DNA of 32,029 nt from JBBTXJ01 sp964636345 (lineage in GTDB: Bacteria > Patescibacteriota > Patescibacteriia > Magasanikbacterales > JBBTXJ01), in NCBI GenBank assembly GCA_964636345.1, contig CAZWRL010000007.1, positions 1 to 32,029 of the forward strand, in the 5' to 3' direction. Both the position numbers and the translations under genes were made by a program. Below the pieces are notes generated by a model. The model was not told where the DNA came from and did no database searches. It worked only from the letters and a program-made list of their open reading frames with translations. Below, piece after piece: positions 23,225-31,058 of this stretch; position 1 is the stretch's first letter; each line of letters begins with the position of its first letter.

Positions 23225-24379
23225 TTAGCCGTTTGAGGGATCGGCGATGGGGAGCGTTTCTCGGTCAACCCGCCAGCCGAGATGCGCGATACGGAGCGCC
23301 ATCAGTTGTTGCCGCAGGCGCTCGTCGGTCCAGTCAATTCCGTAGATGCTCATGGGGAACAGGAATGGAAAATAGGAACTGAAGCACTGGCGAAGGCGGT
23401 ACAATTCATGGTTTTCCGTATCAACCGCGAGGGTGCTGGAGTAGTAGTGCGGAAAGGTGGTAATTTGCACTTCAATCGGTACGCTTTGCCAGACGATGCG
23501 CATGCGGATTGCGCGGAAGAAGCGTGATGAGTGTTGGTTGCTTGCGGGTTCGTCCGTGGTGAGGGTGTTAATTACTTCCTTCACGATGCCAGGCGCGCTG
23601 TGTCTGCGCGGTTTTTCTACCAACTCTCGCATCTTCAGAAAGAGTGCGGTCGCCACTTCCACGGTGGGCGCGATAAGCTGTATGCCGCAACGATCGTGAA
23701 TGACATACGGATGAGAAATTCCCTTGGCCACCTGCTTTTGCATCTTGAGCCACGCATCAAAATGTTCTTTGATGCGATCGCGCAATGCAACAAGGTAGTG
23801 CGCGCCGCCCATGCGGTAAAGTCGGCAGGATGTCGGGCGATTGCGCCGCTCCAGGAGCGCGCCATACTCGTGGCGCGGCAATGGATCCGCGAACGAATAT
23901 GCGTGCACACGGTAGTGATCGGTTTTCTCGTGGTAGGTGTAGACCGGCGATCGTTCACTGCCGGGTTCAAACAATTCTCGCGCAATCATGTTGAGGAAAG
24001 TTTCAAAACGATTGCGCAACCATTCAAGCGGCTCCCGGTCTTCAATATGCGAGAGCGCGCGGGTTTCATCAAAGAATCGCAGCGCTTCGTGCCTCCGTTG
24101 TTGATCTAACGGATCATCGCCCGATTGAGCGGCCAGTTTGATGAGGTGTCCCGGATCCGCAGTGTTCCACACACGCGATTCGTGTTCAAGCTGATCAACA
24201 AAAGGCGAGAGATAGAGGTGGATCAATTTTTGGCGACCGTATCGTATTTTGTCGAGCATGAGCGCAAGCGTTCTGCGGCGCGCTCTTCCACAGCGGTCAA
24301 GGATGCGTCGTCGTCGGTCAATGGCCCGCGCGTTGTATGCTCCCGTCCAATCTTGTTGGCAGTCAAAGAACTCTTTCAT
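23225..24379 (-). CDS. RelA/SpoT-synthetase-like protein of unknown activity
   Basis: 384 aa from ATG 24379, chosen for the AAGGAGG site four bases upstream; the reading further upstream (to 24811) covers the promoter and the antisense of pgk and is not coding. The N-terminal half is helical and Arg-rich. The C-terminal half contains VIHDRCGIQLIAP, like the DxxGxR region of RelA/SpoT-type synthetase domains, and VPIEVQITT, like their (V)EIQIRT strand, then HELYRLRQ. The catalytic match is partial, and several usual Lys/Arg residues are not evident. It could be a divergent (p)ppGpp-type nucleotidyltransferase or an inactive relative. Own promoter and terminator; single-gene unit. This is inference from a few short motifs. 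Confidence 0.45.
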   Translation of the reverse strand: MKEFFDCQQDWTGAYNARAIDRRRRILDRCGRARRRTLALMLDKIRYGRQKLIHLYLSPFVDQLEHESRVWNTADPGHLIKLAAQSGDDPLDQQRRHEALRFFDETRALSHIEDREPLEWLRNRFETFLNMIARELFEPGSERSPVYTYHEKTDHYRVHAYSFADPLPRHEYGALLERRNRPTSCRLYRMGGAHYLVALRDRIKEHFDAWLKMQKQVAKGISHPYVIHDRCGIQLIAPTVEVATALFLKMRELVEKPRRHSAPGIVKEVINTLTTDEPASNQHSSRFFRAIRMRIVWQSVPIEVQITTFPHYYSSTLAVDTENHELYRLRQCFSSYFPFLFPMSIYGIDWTDERLRQQLMALRIAHLGWRVDRETLPIADPSNG

Positions 24380-24383
24380 GCTC

Positions 24384-24390
24384 CCTCCTT
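24384..24390 (-). promoter_or_regulatory. Strong Shine-Dalgarno site of the RelA/SpoT-like gene
   Basis: AAGGAGG on the minus strand, with the same four-base gap after AGGAGG as in hrpA. It decides the start at 24379. Such sites are rare in this window. Confidence 0.8.
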
Positions 24391-24411
24391 GCCCCAAGGA
24401 CAGCACTGGGG

Positions 24412-24440
24412 AGTGTAGCGCAGCATTGCATGGGGCGCAA
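24412..24440 (-). promoter_or_regulatory. Promoter of the RelA/SpoT-like gene
   Basis: TTGCGC (24440-24435), 17-nt spacer, TACACT (24417-24412) on the minus strand, back to back with the pgk -10. Confidence 0.65.
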
Positions 24441-24452
24441 GTACGGCGCTTG

Positions 24453-24461
24453 TGATACAAT
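24453..24461 (+). promoter_or_regulatory. Extended -10 of pgk
   Basis: TGA-TACAAT (TACAAT 24456-24461), nine bases before the pgk ATG at 24471. No -35 was recognised. This predicts a leaderless or near-leaderless mRNA. Confidence 0.6.
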
Positions 24462-24470
24462 ACTACCGCT

Positions 24471-25670
24471 ATGGTGTTGCCGTCTTTAACCAGTATCCGA
24501 GGGCTTGCGGGAAAACGCGTTTTTGTGCGTCTGGATGTGAACGTGCCCTTGGAAACTGATGGAAAAATCGTTCGCGTGGTGAATGATTGGCGTATTCGAA
24601 TGACGCTTCCCACGCTTCGCCATCTCACGTCGCGAGGCGCGCGTGTGGTGGTGGGAGCGCATGTGGGGCGGCCGGGCGGCAAGCGTAAAAAAGAATGTTC
24701 ACTTGCGCCGATTACGGAGCATCTTGCTTCTTTATTAGATGCGCCGGTTACCTGGGCGCCGGATTTATTGGGCAAGGGCGGCGCGGCGGTGAAGGAGGCC
24801 GAGAAGGGCACGGTGCTCGTTTTGGAAAATGTGCGATTTTATCGCGGCGAAGAAGAGAACGGCGCGGCGTTTTCTAAAAAATTGGCGGCGCTTGCTGATG
24901 TCTATGTGAATGATGCGTTCGCGGAGTGTCATCGCGCGCACGCGTCAGTGGCGGGTATTACCAAATTTTTGCCGAGTTACGCGGGGTTTTTGTTGCAAAA
25001 AGAAGTAGAGGCGTTACGTAAGGTACAGCAGGCGCCAAAGCGGCCGATGGTGCTCGTGCTCGGCGGCGCGAAAGTAGAAACAAAATTGCCGCTGTTACGG
25101 GCGCTTTTGGACACGGCAGATCAAGCGCTGGTTGGCGGTCTGGTGTATGTGGCGTATTTGCACGCGCGCGGTGCAAAAATTGGCGACGATACTTTTGATA
25201 AAGATATTTTACGCGCGGCGGATTCTCTGGTGCGAAAGCGCATCGTGGAACGGCCGACCGATGTGATTGTCGGGAATCCGGATGGGAGTGGCGCGGAGCG
25301 ATTGGTGCTGACGCGCGGCGCGCATCGTACCGTACCGGCGGGTTTTCACGTATTTGATATTGGTCCGGAAACGATAGTACAATTCGGGGAGATTTTGGAA
25401 AAAGCAAAAACGATTATTTGGAATGGCGCGATGGGGAAATTTGAACAGCATCCGTACGAGTACGGCACGTACGCGATTGCGCGCATGATGGGCGCGGCGG
25501 CGTTGCGGGGCGCGTTTACGGTGGCGGGCGGCGGCGAGACCATTCAGGCGCTTGAAGACGTGGGCGTTCGTGATAAACTATCTCATGTATCAACCGGCGG
25601 CGGGGCCATGCTGTGCTTTTTGGCAGGCGCGCCCATGCCCGGGATTGAGGCGCTTTTAAAAACAAATTAA
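24471..25670 (+). CDS. pgk: Phosphoglycerate kinase
   Basis: 399 aa, full length. PGK makes ATP and 3-phosphoglycerate from 1,3-bisphosphoglycerate. N-terminal substrate domain: VFVRLDVNVPL, VVGAHVGRPGG, YVNDAFAECHRAHASVAGI. ADP domain: LVLGGAKVETKLPLL and the C-terminal GGGETIQALEDVG plus HVSTGGGAMLCFLAG. Enolase lies downstream on the same strand, but about 6 kb of unrecognised genes separates them. Confidence 0.97.
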   Translation: MVLPSLTSIRGLAGKRVFVRLDVNVPLETDGKIVRVVNDWRIRMTLPTLRHLTSRGARVVVGAHVGRPGGKRKKECSLAPITEHLASLLDAPVTWAPDLLGKGGAAVKEAEKGTVLVLENVRFYRGEEENGAAFSKKLAALADVYVNDAFAECHRAHASVAGITKFLPSYAGFLLQKEVEALRKVQQAPKRPMVLVLGGAKVETKLPLLRALLDTADQALVGGLVYVAYLHARGAKIGDDTFDKDILRAADSLVRKRIVERPTDVIVGNPDGSGAERLVLTRGAHRTVPAGFHVFDIGPETIVQFGEILEKAKTIIWNGAMGKFEQHPYEYGTYAIARMMGAAALRGAFTVAGGGETIQALEDVGVRDKLSHVSTGGGAMLCFLAGAPMPGIEALLKTN

Positions 25671-25680
25671 AATATATACT

Positions 25681-27174
25681 ATGTTGAATCGAGAAACAAC
25701 ATTTGAGCGTGCTCCGAAAAAGCAGGAAAAAAAGGAGGGTAGAGAATCTATTTTTGAAAAATTCCGAAAGGGACCCTTGTGTCAACTTGGCCGTATAGGC
25801 GCTTTACTAGCTATTTTTGGCACAAGCAAGGTGTTAGAAGGGCACACCATTCAACATGCAGAGGTAAAACCCGCAAAAAAAGTGGAATCAGTACTACAGC
25901 ATGATGAACTCGCAAGTGAAATACAATTTGGGCAGGACACTATCACACTTTACGATGGTATCAGCACAAAAGATGCCGAACGGGCAAAGACAGGAGGAAG
26001 GGGTATAGAAGAGACGGTTATTGAGGGGGATGTAGTAATCGTGGAATCGCATGCCCAGTTTGCGTGGGGCGAGCGGAATTTTAGCAAGGCAGAATTATTA
26101 AAATACGAGGATGCACGCCTTCAGGGCGAGATCGCGTCAGCAATTGATTCTGCACTAAAACCATATGAGAGCCAGAAGAACATTAATCCTGGTCAGGCGC
26201 TCTCATCTGTTACCGTTCGTATCGAGACGTATGCAAGCCCTGAAGGGCACCGGCATCCGGGAAAAAATCAAAAACTATCTGAAGAGCGTGCGCATAAGGC
26301 AGAACGGATGGCGCGCGAGATTCTCGCAAAAAAAGGAATTGGGAAGGATGTGGATATTATTATCACCGCTGAAGGAAAGGGTGCTGAAGGTGATGTGCTT
26401 GATATGGCAGAAATGCTTGAAAAATCACTCGGAGTTACCTTTGAAGGTAAAAAACAAGAAGCGAAGCGTGACGAAGTTGAGCAATTGATTGCTGCTATCC
26501 ATAATGGGAACTGGAAAGAGGTGCTCAAAAAACTACCTCCTCATCGTATAGGTAATAAGCATACTGTAGAGGCTGCACTCAAATTAGTGAATGCAATTTA
26601 TCACGAAACGATTGCAAGTCATCGAAGAGCTGATATTACCGTCGTTGCAGAAACAAAAGATATTGTTGTGGTAACTGCACAGGAAGAGGCTACCAAATCG
26701 GAGAAGCGACCGCTTAGTGCATTTGTAAAGGAATATTATCGTCCTGAAGAAAAAGCGCCGGAGCGCGGTATACATGAAACGACACAAAAAGATTTACCGC
26801 CCGGTTTGGATAAAGAAGTGCCGCTTCATGTGCCGCCAATAATATGGTATGAGAATCGACTACGGGAATTTAAAAAAGTTGAAGAAAAAATGCAACGCGC
26901 CTTAGCGCAAGGGGTGGAAGCGTCTCGCATAATGCCACATAGTCGGACGCGGCCGATTATGAGAAGAGAAGAACAAGGAGGGGTGCACACGGGCGGGCGT
27001 GGCGAATCGGCAATGTTTACTATTGATTCTGTGCCGCCGCCACCGCCTCCCGAGCGGGCACGCATTGTTGATGTATGGATTGATCCGAAGTACACAGGCC
27101 CTGATCGCGCGCGAACACCGCGTATGAAACAAAAAGGCACGAGTGGGAGCGGTGGTCGCTGGAAAACGGGATAA
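25681..27174 (+). CDS. Membrane-anchored protein with OmpA-like domain
   Basis: 497 aa, starting ten bases after pgk. A short hydrophobic segment (about residues 40-52, RIGALLAIFGTSK) suggests a single N-terminal anchor. The domain at about 175-260 (VRIETYASPEG, NQKLSEERAHKAERMAREIL, DVDIIITAEGKG) has the pattern of OmpA-like peptidoglycan-binding domains: strand, N-x-x-L-S-x-x-R-A, helix and strand ending in a G-x-G turn. The tail is Pro-rich (VPPPPPPERARIVD) and Gly/Arg-rich. Predicted to face outward and bind cell wall; this is inference. It opens the envelope gene block between pgk and eno. Confidence 0.7.
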   Translation: MLNRETTFERAPKKQEKKEGRESIFEKFRKGPLCQLGRIGALLAIFGTSKVLEGHTIQHAEVKPAKKVESVLQHDELASEIQFGQDTITLYDGISTKDAERAKTGGRGIEETVIEGDVVIVESHAQFAWGERNFSKAELLKYEDARLQGEIASAIDSALKPYESQKNINPGQALSSVTVRIETYASPEGHRHPGKNQKLSEERAHKAERMAREILAKKGIGKDVDIIITAEGKGAEGDVLDMAEMLEKSLGVTFEGKKQEAKRDEVEQLIAAIHNGNWKEVLKKLPPHRIGNKHTVEAALKLVNAIYHETIASHRRADITVVAETKDIVVVTAQEEATKSEKRPLSAFVKEYYRPEEKAPERGIHETTQKDLPPGLDKEVPLHVPPIIWYENRLREFKKVEEKMQRALAQGVEASRIMPHSRTRPIMRREEQGGVHTGGRGESAMFTIDSVPPPPPPERARIVDVWIDPKYTGPDRARTPRMKQKGTSGSGGRWKTG

Positions 27175-27175
27175 A
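27155..27175. repeat. 21-bp direct repeat, copy 1, at the end of the OmpA-like gene
   Basis: GTCGCTGGAAAACGGGATAA plus a final A, spanning the stop codon of the OmpA-like gene. An exact second copy lies at 31028-31048, 3.9 kb away. Confidence 0.85.
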
Positions 27176-27203
27176 AAATTAGGTCTTTAAGTACAAACGC
27201 ATT

Positions 27204-27353
27204 ATGAGGCGTATGCTAAGAACGTCCAATCGAAAATTACTCAAGCAATTTGAAAAGCTTACGCAGATGGTTGTCGTAGATTATTTACGTGATTATTCGT
27301 CTGTTCTTGAGGAGCAAAAAAGAAAAATTTTCAGCCGCACAAAAGAAATGTAG
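27204..27353 (+). CDS. 49-aa basic small protein
   Basis: An open frame from ATG 27204 to TAG encodes MRRMLRTSNRKLLKQFEKLT followed by a helical segment with VVVDYLRDYSSVLEEQKRKIF and a Lys/Arg-rich end. It fills the gap between the OmpA-like gene and the next gene, 14 bases before it. No family recognised. Real coding status is likely from position and composition but unproven. Confidence 0.45.
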   Translation: MRRMLRTSNRKLLKQFEKLTQMVVVDYLRDYSSVLEEQKRKIFSRTKEM

Positions 27354-27366
27354 GGCGCACACCTCT

Positions 27367-28551
27367 ATGAGATATAATTTTGAGACGCAAGAAGCGCTTG
27401 TTGAGCGGCAATCAGAGAAACGGAGATCGGCAAAGAAAAATCCAGAGACCACAGAAACCCGCATCATGGACGCTGTTGAGGTGCGCGAGCTTGAGCGTTT
27501 TATCGCACAAAAAATGGAGGAGGCGTTGCGTGAGACAGAACGACTAAGGAGTGAAAAAGAGCAAGAGCTAGAGCGAGAATTGCGTGCTTCCGGTATTAAT
27601 AAACAAGAAATTGAAAGAGCAAAAACCGAACTTCGCGGTGGATTTGTTCTGCAAAATTTGCGGAGGAAATTTTTTAAATTTATGCCATGGCTTTTGCCGC
27701 TCGTCTTCGCGGCAAAGCTTCGTGCTGGCCGTATGTCTGAAGCATCGGAGCCGGCATTTGCAAAACGCGCAGCGGCAACCGAGCAAATGAAGCGCGAAGG
27801 TATAGACGACGCCCAGCGCACCACGTATATTCCCGGTGTGAGTGAGTTACTCTATCGCGGGATTACCCCAATGGGTTATCAACGTTTGTGGGACGTGATG
27901 AAACATGCACCAGAAAATGTCATAACGGGGCGAGAGACAAAGTCATCGTTTACTTTCAAGGGTGAAGAAATGACTGCCCACACCTGGCGCACGCATGAAC
28001 GTAACGACGCGTGGTGCCTCTATCTTGGTCTACCACAGAAATATGGCTCTTTTGGTATTTCCGATTATCAACCCTTCAAGAGCGCCGAAGATAAATATTA
28101 TTATAAAATTAACGGTTGGCTCGATACGTTTGGTTCGTTATTTCAGGAAGAAAAAGGTAAGACAAAAATTCAGCAGATCGTAGAATTTATAAAAGCTCGT
28201 GCGCAATTTAAGGATGATACAGAATGGGAACAACATGTTAAAAGCGATCCGAGTAAGAAATATTGGGTGGGTGGACTCGTTTTTTCCTCGTTTGTTGATA
28301 AGGATACAGTTGTTGCCTTTGATACAAAGTTTGATGAGAATATCGCGACTGACGAGAAGGAGGTTTATAGTGCCATGGGGAGTTTTAAATTATCGAAGGG
28401 TGTTGATGAAAGAGGCCATTACATTTCCTATTATGATAAGTGGAATTTGGAAAGGTCGGTTGAGGGTGAGGAAGGATTGATTGGTAAGTCGTTCGAGATA
28501 TATGACCGGATTTATTATGATCCAATTTCATTTGCAGAAGCTGCACCGTAA
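27367..28551 (+). CDS. Coiled-coil protein with a hydrophobic helix, unknown function
   Basis: 394 aa from ATG 27367 (a GTG at 27289 would overlap the 49-aa gene). Residues about 30-90 form a charged coiled coil (ELERFIAQKMEEALRETERL, KEQELERELR). One hydrophobic stretch (FMPWLLPLVFAAKL, about 105-118) may be a membrane helix. The rest is soluble with many aromatic residues (for example YDRIYYDPISFAEAAP at the end). No family recognised. Second large gene of the pgk-eno block. Confidence 0.7.
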   Translation: MRYNFETQEALVERQSEKRRSAKKNPETTETRIMDAVEVRELERFIAQKMEEALRETERLRSEKEQELERELRASGINKQEIERAKTELRGGFVLQNLRRKFFKFMPWLLPLVFAAKLRAGRMSEASEPAFAKRAAATEQMKREGIDDAQRTTYIPGVSELLYRGITPMGYQRLWDVMKHAPENVITGRETKSSFTFKGEEMTAHTWRTHERNDAWCLYLGLPQKYGSFGISDYQPFKSAEDKYYYKINGWLDTFGSLFQEEKGKTKIQQIVEFIKARAQFKDDTEWEQHVKSDPSKKYWVGGLVFSSFVDKDTVVAFDTKFDENIATDEKEVYSAMGSFKLSKGVDERGHYISYYDKWNLERSVEGEEGLIGKSFEIYDRIYYDPISFAEAAP

Positions 28552-28573
28552 CCTCAGCCATCAGGTGTGTAGC

Positions 28574-28605
28574 AATTATATGGTATAATAATTATATGGT
28601 ATAAT
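28574..28605 (+). promoter_or_regulatory. Tandem duplicated extended -10 promoter
   Basis: Two exact, adjacent 16-bp copies of AATTATATGGTATAAT, each holding a perfect TGG-TATAAT. The second -10 ends four bases before ATG 28610 and 34 before ATG 28640. Confidence 0.75.
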
Positions 28606-28639
28606 AAAGATGTCGTTTACTCTAATCGTTATACCTCAT

Positions 28640-29452
28640 ATGGAGAATCTAACCCTGACGACTCCGCCAACAGAGAGAAAACAGGCTCCGCTTTGGTTGG
28701 TGGTGGTTTTGGCATTCGTCTTACTCATTAATGGCGGTTTTGCTTTTTGGTTTTGGTTGAAAGGTACAGCGCTTCAAAGAGAAATACGAGAACTAAGTCA
28801 GCGTCAAGTACAGGTGCCCGCTCAAGATGCAGTCGCCTCACAAGGAAATGGTGGCGCGCCAATCAGTCAACGCATCATCGGGGCATTCGTAACGCGGCAG
28901 ATTGCGGATGACAATGTGAAGGAACTTACTATAAGTGAGCGCGGTGGGATGCTGTTTATCAATACACAGACACCGGAAGGAAGCAGGTCGCTTCGTCGGG
29001 AGGCAGTACTTGCGTTGGCCGGTTCTGGTTTTGTGTTAAATGATGTGGTGGGTAGCATCGCTGGTGTCAATCCAGAGGATCCTAATCGGGTTTACTTCAT
29101 GGCGACGGCAGTTGATACTAGTTCAGTAGATAGCGATGGGTTGCCAAGCAAAGTAATCAACGCGCTGTTTCAGTATCATCTTGAAACAGGGTCGCTTGAA
29201 GAGGTGTATCGCGATGAAAAGAGCGGGAATATTAGGAGGACTCTCGGGAGCGCTGGTTCAAAGATTGTGATAGTTGGTTATGTGCCAGAGTTTTCTCCCG
29301 GACCATGTTTTTCACCCTGGCTTGATAATAATAGTTTACAATATTTTGAACTCGCGGATCCGCAGAGAGGATTACAGGTGTATCAACAATCACCAGAAAA
29401 GGTTTCTGCAGAAGTAAAAAAGAAACAGCTTTGTGAAGCTGAGTTTGAGTAA
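28640..29452 (+). CDS. Single-pass protein with an extracytoplasmic domain, unknown
   Basis: 270 aa from ATG 28640 (a start at 28610 would lie right against the tandem -10 and is less likely). A short N-terminal tail is followed by a transmembrane helix (APLWLVVVLAFVLLINGGFAFWFWL), a helical linker and an outward-facing domain. Two Cys residues occur near the C-terminal part (PGPCFSPW and QLCEAEFE), possibly a disulfide pair. No family recognised. It is followed after 36 bases by another signal-anchored protein. Confidence 0.72.
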   Translation: MENLTLTTPPTERKQAPLWLVVVLAFVLLINGGFAFWFWLKGTALQREIRELSQRQVQVPAQDAVASQGNGGAPISQRIIGAFVTRQIADDNVKELTISERGGMLFINTQTPEGSRSLRREAVLALAGSGFVLNDVVGSIAGVNPEDPNRVYFMATAVDTSSVDSDGLPSKVINALFQYHLETGSLEEVYRDEKSGNIRRTLGSAGSKIVIVGYVPEFSPGPCFSPWLDNNSLQYFELADPQRGLQVYQQSPEKVSAEVKKKQLCEAEFE

Positions 29453-29488
29453 GAAAAAACAATGGTATTTCATTTTAACATTTATAGT

Positions 29489-30193
29489 ATGAAAAAACAC
29501 AGTTCTCTTTCCAATTGGAGTGTAAAGATCGGTTTGGCTGCTGTCGCGTTGCTGGCAGCAATATTTGTTGCAACAAAAACGAGTTCTATCGCATTACAGC
29601 CCGATAAAGCCACAGCACAGGCGTATCGGCAGCAACGCAGAGTTACCAGTTCAACTCTGTATCTCGCACCGATTGACGCGACACCAAATGTATATGGTAA
29701 CGCCACCAGTAGTCCCTATTGGTTTGCTTCCGAACGCTTTCCCAATGAGCGGCCTGGCTTTGGAACGTTGGTGTTGGAAGAAGCGTGTGACAATACTACC
29801 TATGTGTATACCAACTCTACGAGTGCGACCGTAAGTTTTTACTTCCCTCTCTCGCGCTATATTCCGCAAGGCGCAGAAGTGGCCGATGTGATTTTAGGTA
29901 CCTGTGTGAGTACTAATAATTCGCCGCAGGGTCGTAATGCCAACGGATCCCAAATCGGCGTAGAGTTAAAATTTAATAATCGTCCCGAGGTGCGCGCTAT
30001 AGGAACCGTAGTGACAAATGCGAGCACCCACCTGATTAATCGACCAGCTATCAAACTTCATCCTGCACAAGCAGAGGTAGTAGGGGCGTCGACGACGATG
30101 GAGATATCATTTGGATTGCGGCCACACTTCAGCGCGTTGGGGGCGCGTATTAGTAAGTTGCGTGCGCAGGTGCGGTTCCGGATGCCGCAGTAA
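29489..30193 (+). CDS. Signal-anchored or secreted protein, unknown
   Basis: 234 aa from ATG 29489, chosen because MKKHSSLSNWSVKIG begins a proper signal anchor (IGLAAVALLAAIFVATKT); the reading from 29462 only adds a poor N terminus. The remainder is Ser/Thr/Asn-rich and beta-like, with two Cys (EEACDNTT and LGTCVST) that may form a disulfide. It looks like a surface or appendage-type domain, but no family was recognised. Confidence 0.72.
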   Translation: MKKHSSLSNWSVKIGLAAVALLAAIFVATKTSSIALQPDKATAQAYRQQRRVTSSTLYLAPIDATPNVYGNATSSPYWFASERFPNERPGFGTLVLEEACDNTTYVYTNSTSATVSFYFPLSRYIPQGAEVADVILGTCVSTNNSPQGRNANGSQIGVELKFNNRPEVRAIGTVVTNASTHLINRPAIKLHPAQAEVVGASTTMEISFGLRPHFSALGARISKLRAQVRFRMPQ

Positions 30194-30233
30194 ATCAGAT
30201 TAATTTTGACAATTATATGTCTCAATTTGAAAC

Positions 30234-30818
30234 ATGCCCTCCTTTCGCTCTGACGCGGAAGTGACGAGGATTGTGAAGCATCCAGAATTGCGTGAGGCAA
30301 GAAGGCAAACGGATCGGCGGGAGCGTATTAGGCAGGTTGATGAAGAAAGCAAGCGTTTCATGGAGGGGGATGCGGAGCTTCTCAAACAGCTCGAGGTAGA
30401 GCGGGCGGGATTAGAACAAGAGAACCGGTTGATGATGAGTAATTTACACACACTGGATCAAATCACCACTGGGCTTGAGGGGCCACCTTCAAATGATGAA
30501 GATGTAGTTTTGGATAAAATGGATAGTTTTCTCAAACGGACTGCCACTAAAACATTGAAGCGCGTTGGTACGCTTACTTCGCCTTTGGTCGTTGCAGGGA
30601 TGCTTGTCCCTCCCGCCATCCCGTTTCTTAAGGCAGTGTTGGCTGGCGGCAGTCTTCTTGCGTTTGGTATTACCGTAGCTGAAGAGGGAATGCGAAGTTG
30701 TGGTCGTTACCTTGTGGAACGTAATCCGGAAGCGCTAAAGGGGGCTGGTTTGTCTGAAAAGGCTAAGCGATTTTTGGGTATAACAACAAAAAAGCAAGCA
30801 CAAGAAAGTCAAATTTAG
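30234..30818 (+). CDS. Coiled-coil protein with a hydrophobic hairpin, unknown
   Basis: 194 aa. Residues about 15-75 are charged and helical (REARRQTDRRERIRQVDEES, LLKQLEVERAGLEQENRLM), then a hydrophobic pair of helices (LTSPLVVAGMLVPPAIPFL, AVLAGGSLLAFGITVA) with a short turn, and a basic tail. It might sit in or on the membrane. No family recognised. Confidence 0.65.
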   Translation: MPSFRSDAEVTRIVKHPELREARRQTDRRERIRQVDEESKRFMEGDAELLKQLEVERAGLEQENRLMMSNLHTLDQITTGLEGPPSNDEDVVLDKMDSFLKRTATKTLKRVGTLTSPLVVAGMLVPPAIPFLKAVLAGGSLLAFGITVAEEGMRSCGRYLVERNPEALKGAGLSEKAKRFLGITTKKQAQESQI

Positions 30819-30825
30819 AAACTGT

Positions 30826-30975
30826 ATGAAACAAAAAGCCGAAAAATTGTCTCCTAAACAAGAATTAGCCGCAGTGCGTGAAATGCGAAGCCGGATTAAA
30901 GAATTTAATGCGTTGTTGCAAGAGTTCCAGCTCGCAATTATAAAACGTAAAATTAAAAAGAGTATTAAGAAATAA
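30826..30975 (+). CDS. 49-aa basic helical protein
   Basis: ATG 30826 to TAA gives a 49-aa helix-rich, very basic protein (KQELAAVREMRSRIKEF, then LAIIKRKIKKSIKK). It starts eight bases after the preceding stop and uses normal codons. Coding status is inferred; no family recognised. Confidence 0.5.
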   Translation: MKQKAEKLSPKQELAAVREMRSRIKEFNALLQEFQLAIIKRKIKKSIKK

Positions 30976-31002
30976 TGGGGATGGTGGAGAAAAAAAGGTT
31001 TT

Positions 31003-31022
31003 GTTACAATTACTATTGTAAC
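31003..31022. repeat. Palindrome over the -10 of the 214-aa gene
   Basis: GTTACAAT (31003-31010) and ATTGTAAC (31015-31022) are an 8-bp inverted repeat with a TACT centre. The left arm is itself a TGT-TACAAT extended -10 (31005-31010), so a regulator binding here could block transcription. The operator role is inferred. Confidence 0.6.
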
Positions 31023-31027
31023 TGATA

Positions 31028-31048
31028 GTCGCTGGAAAACGGGATAAA
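31028..31048. repeat. 21-bp direct repeat, copy 2
   Basis: Exact copy of 27155-27175, the stop-codon region of the OmpA-like gene, now in the 5' leader of the 214-aa gene. This suggests a past duplication or recombination across the block. Confidence 0.85.
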
Positions 31049-31058
31049 GAATCGTACT

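Noticed and set aside
24380..24811. Upstream extension of the RelA/SpoT-like reading frame
   Set aside because: It covers that gene's promoter and is antisense to pgk; composition is low-complexity and there is a strong SD at 24384-24390.
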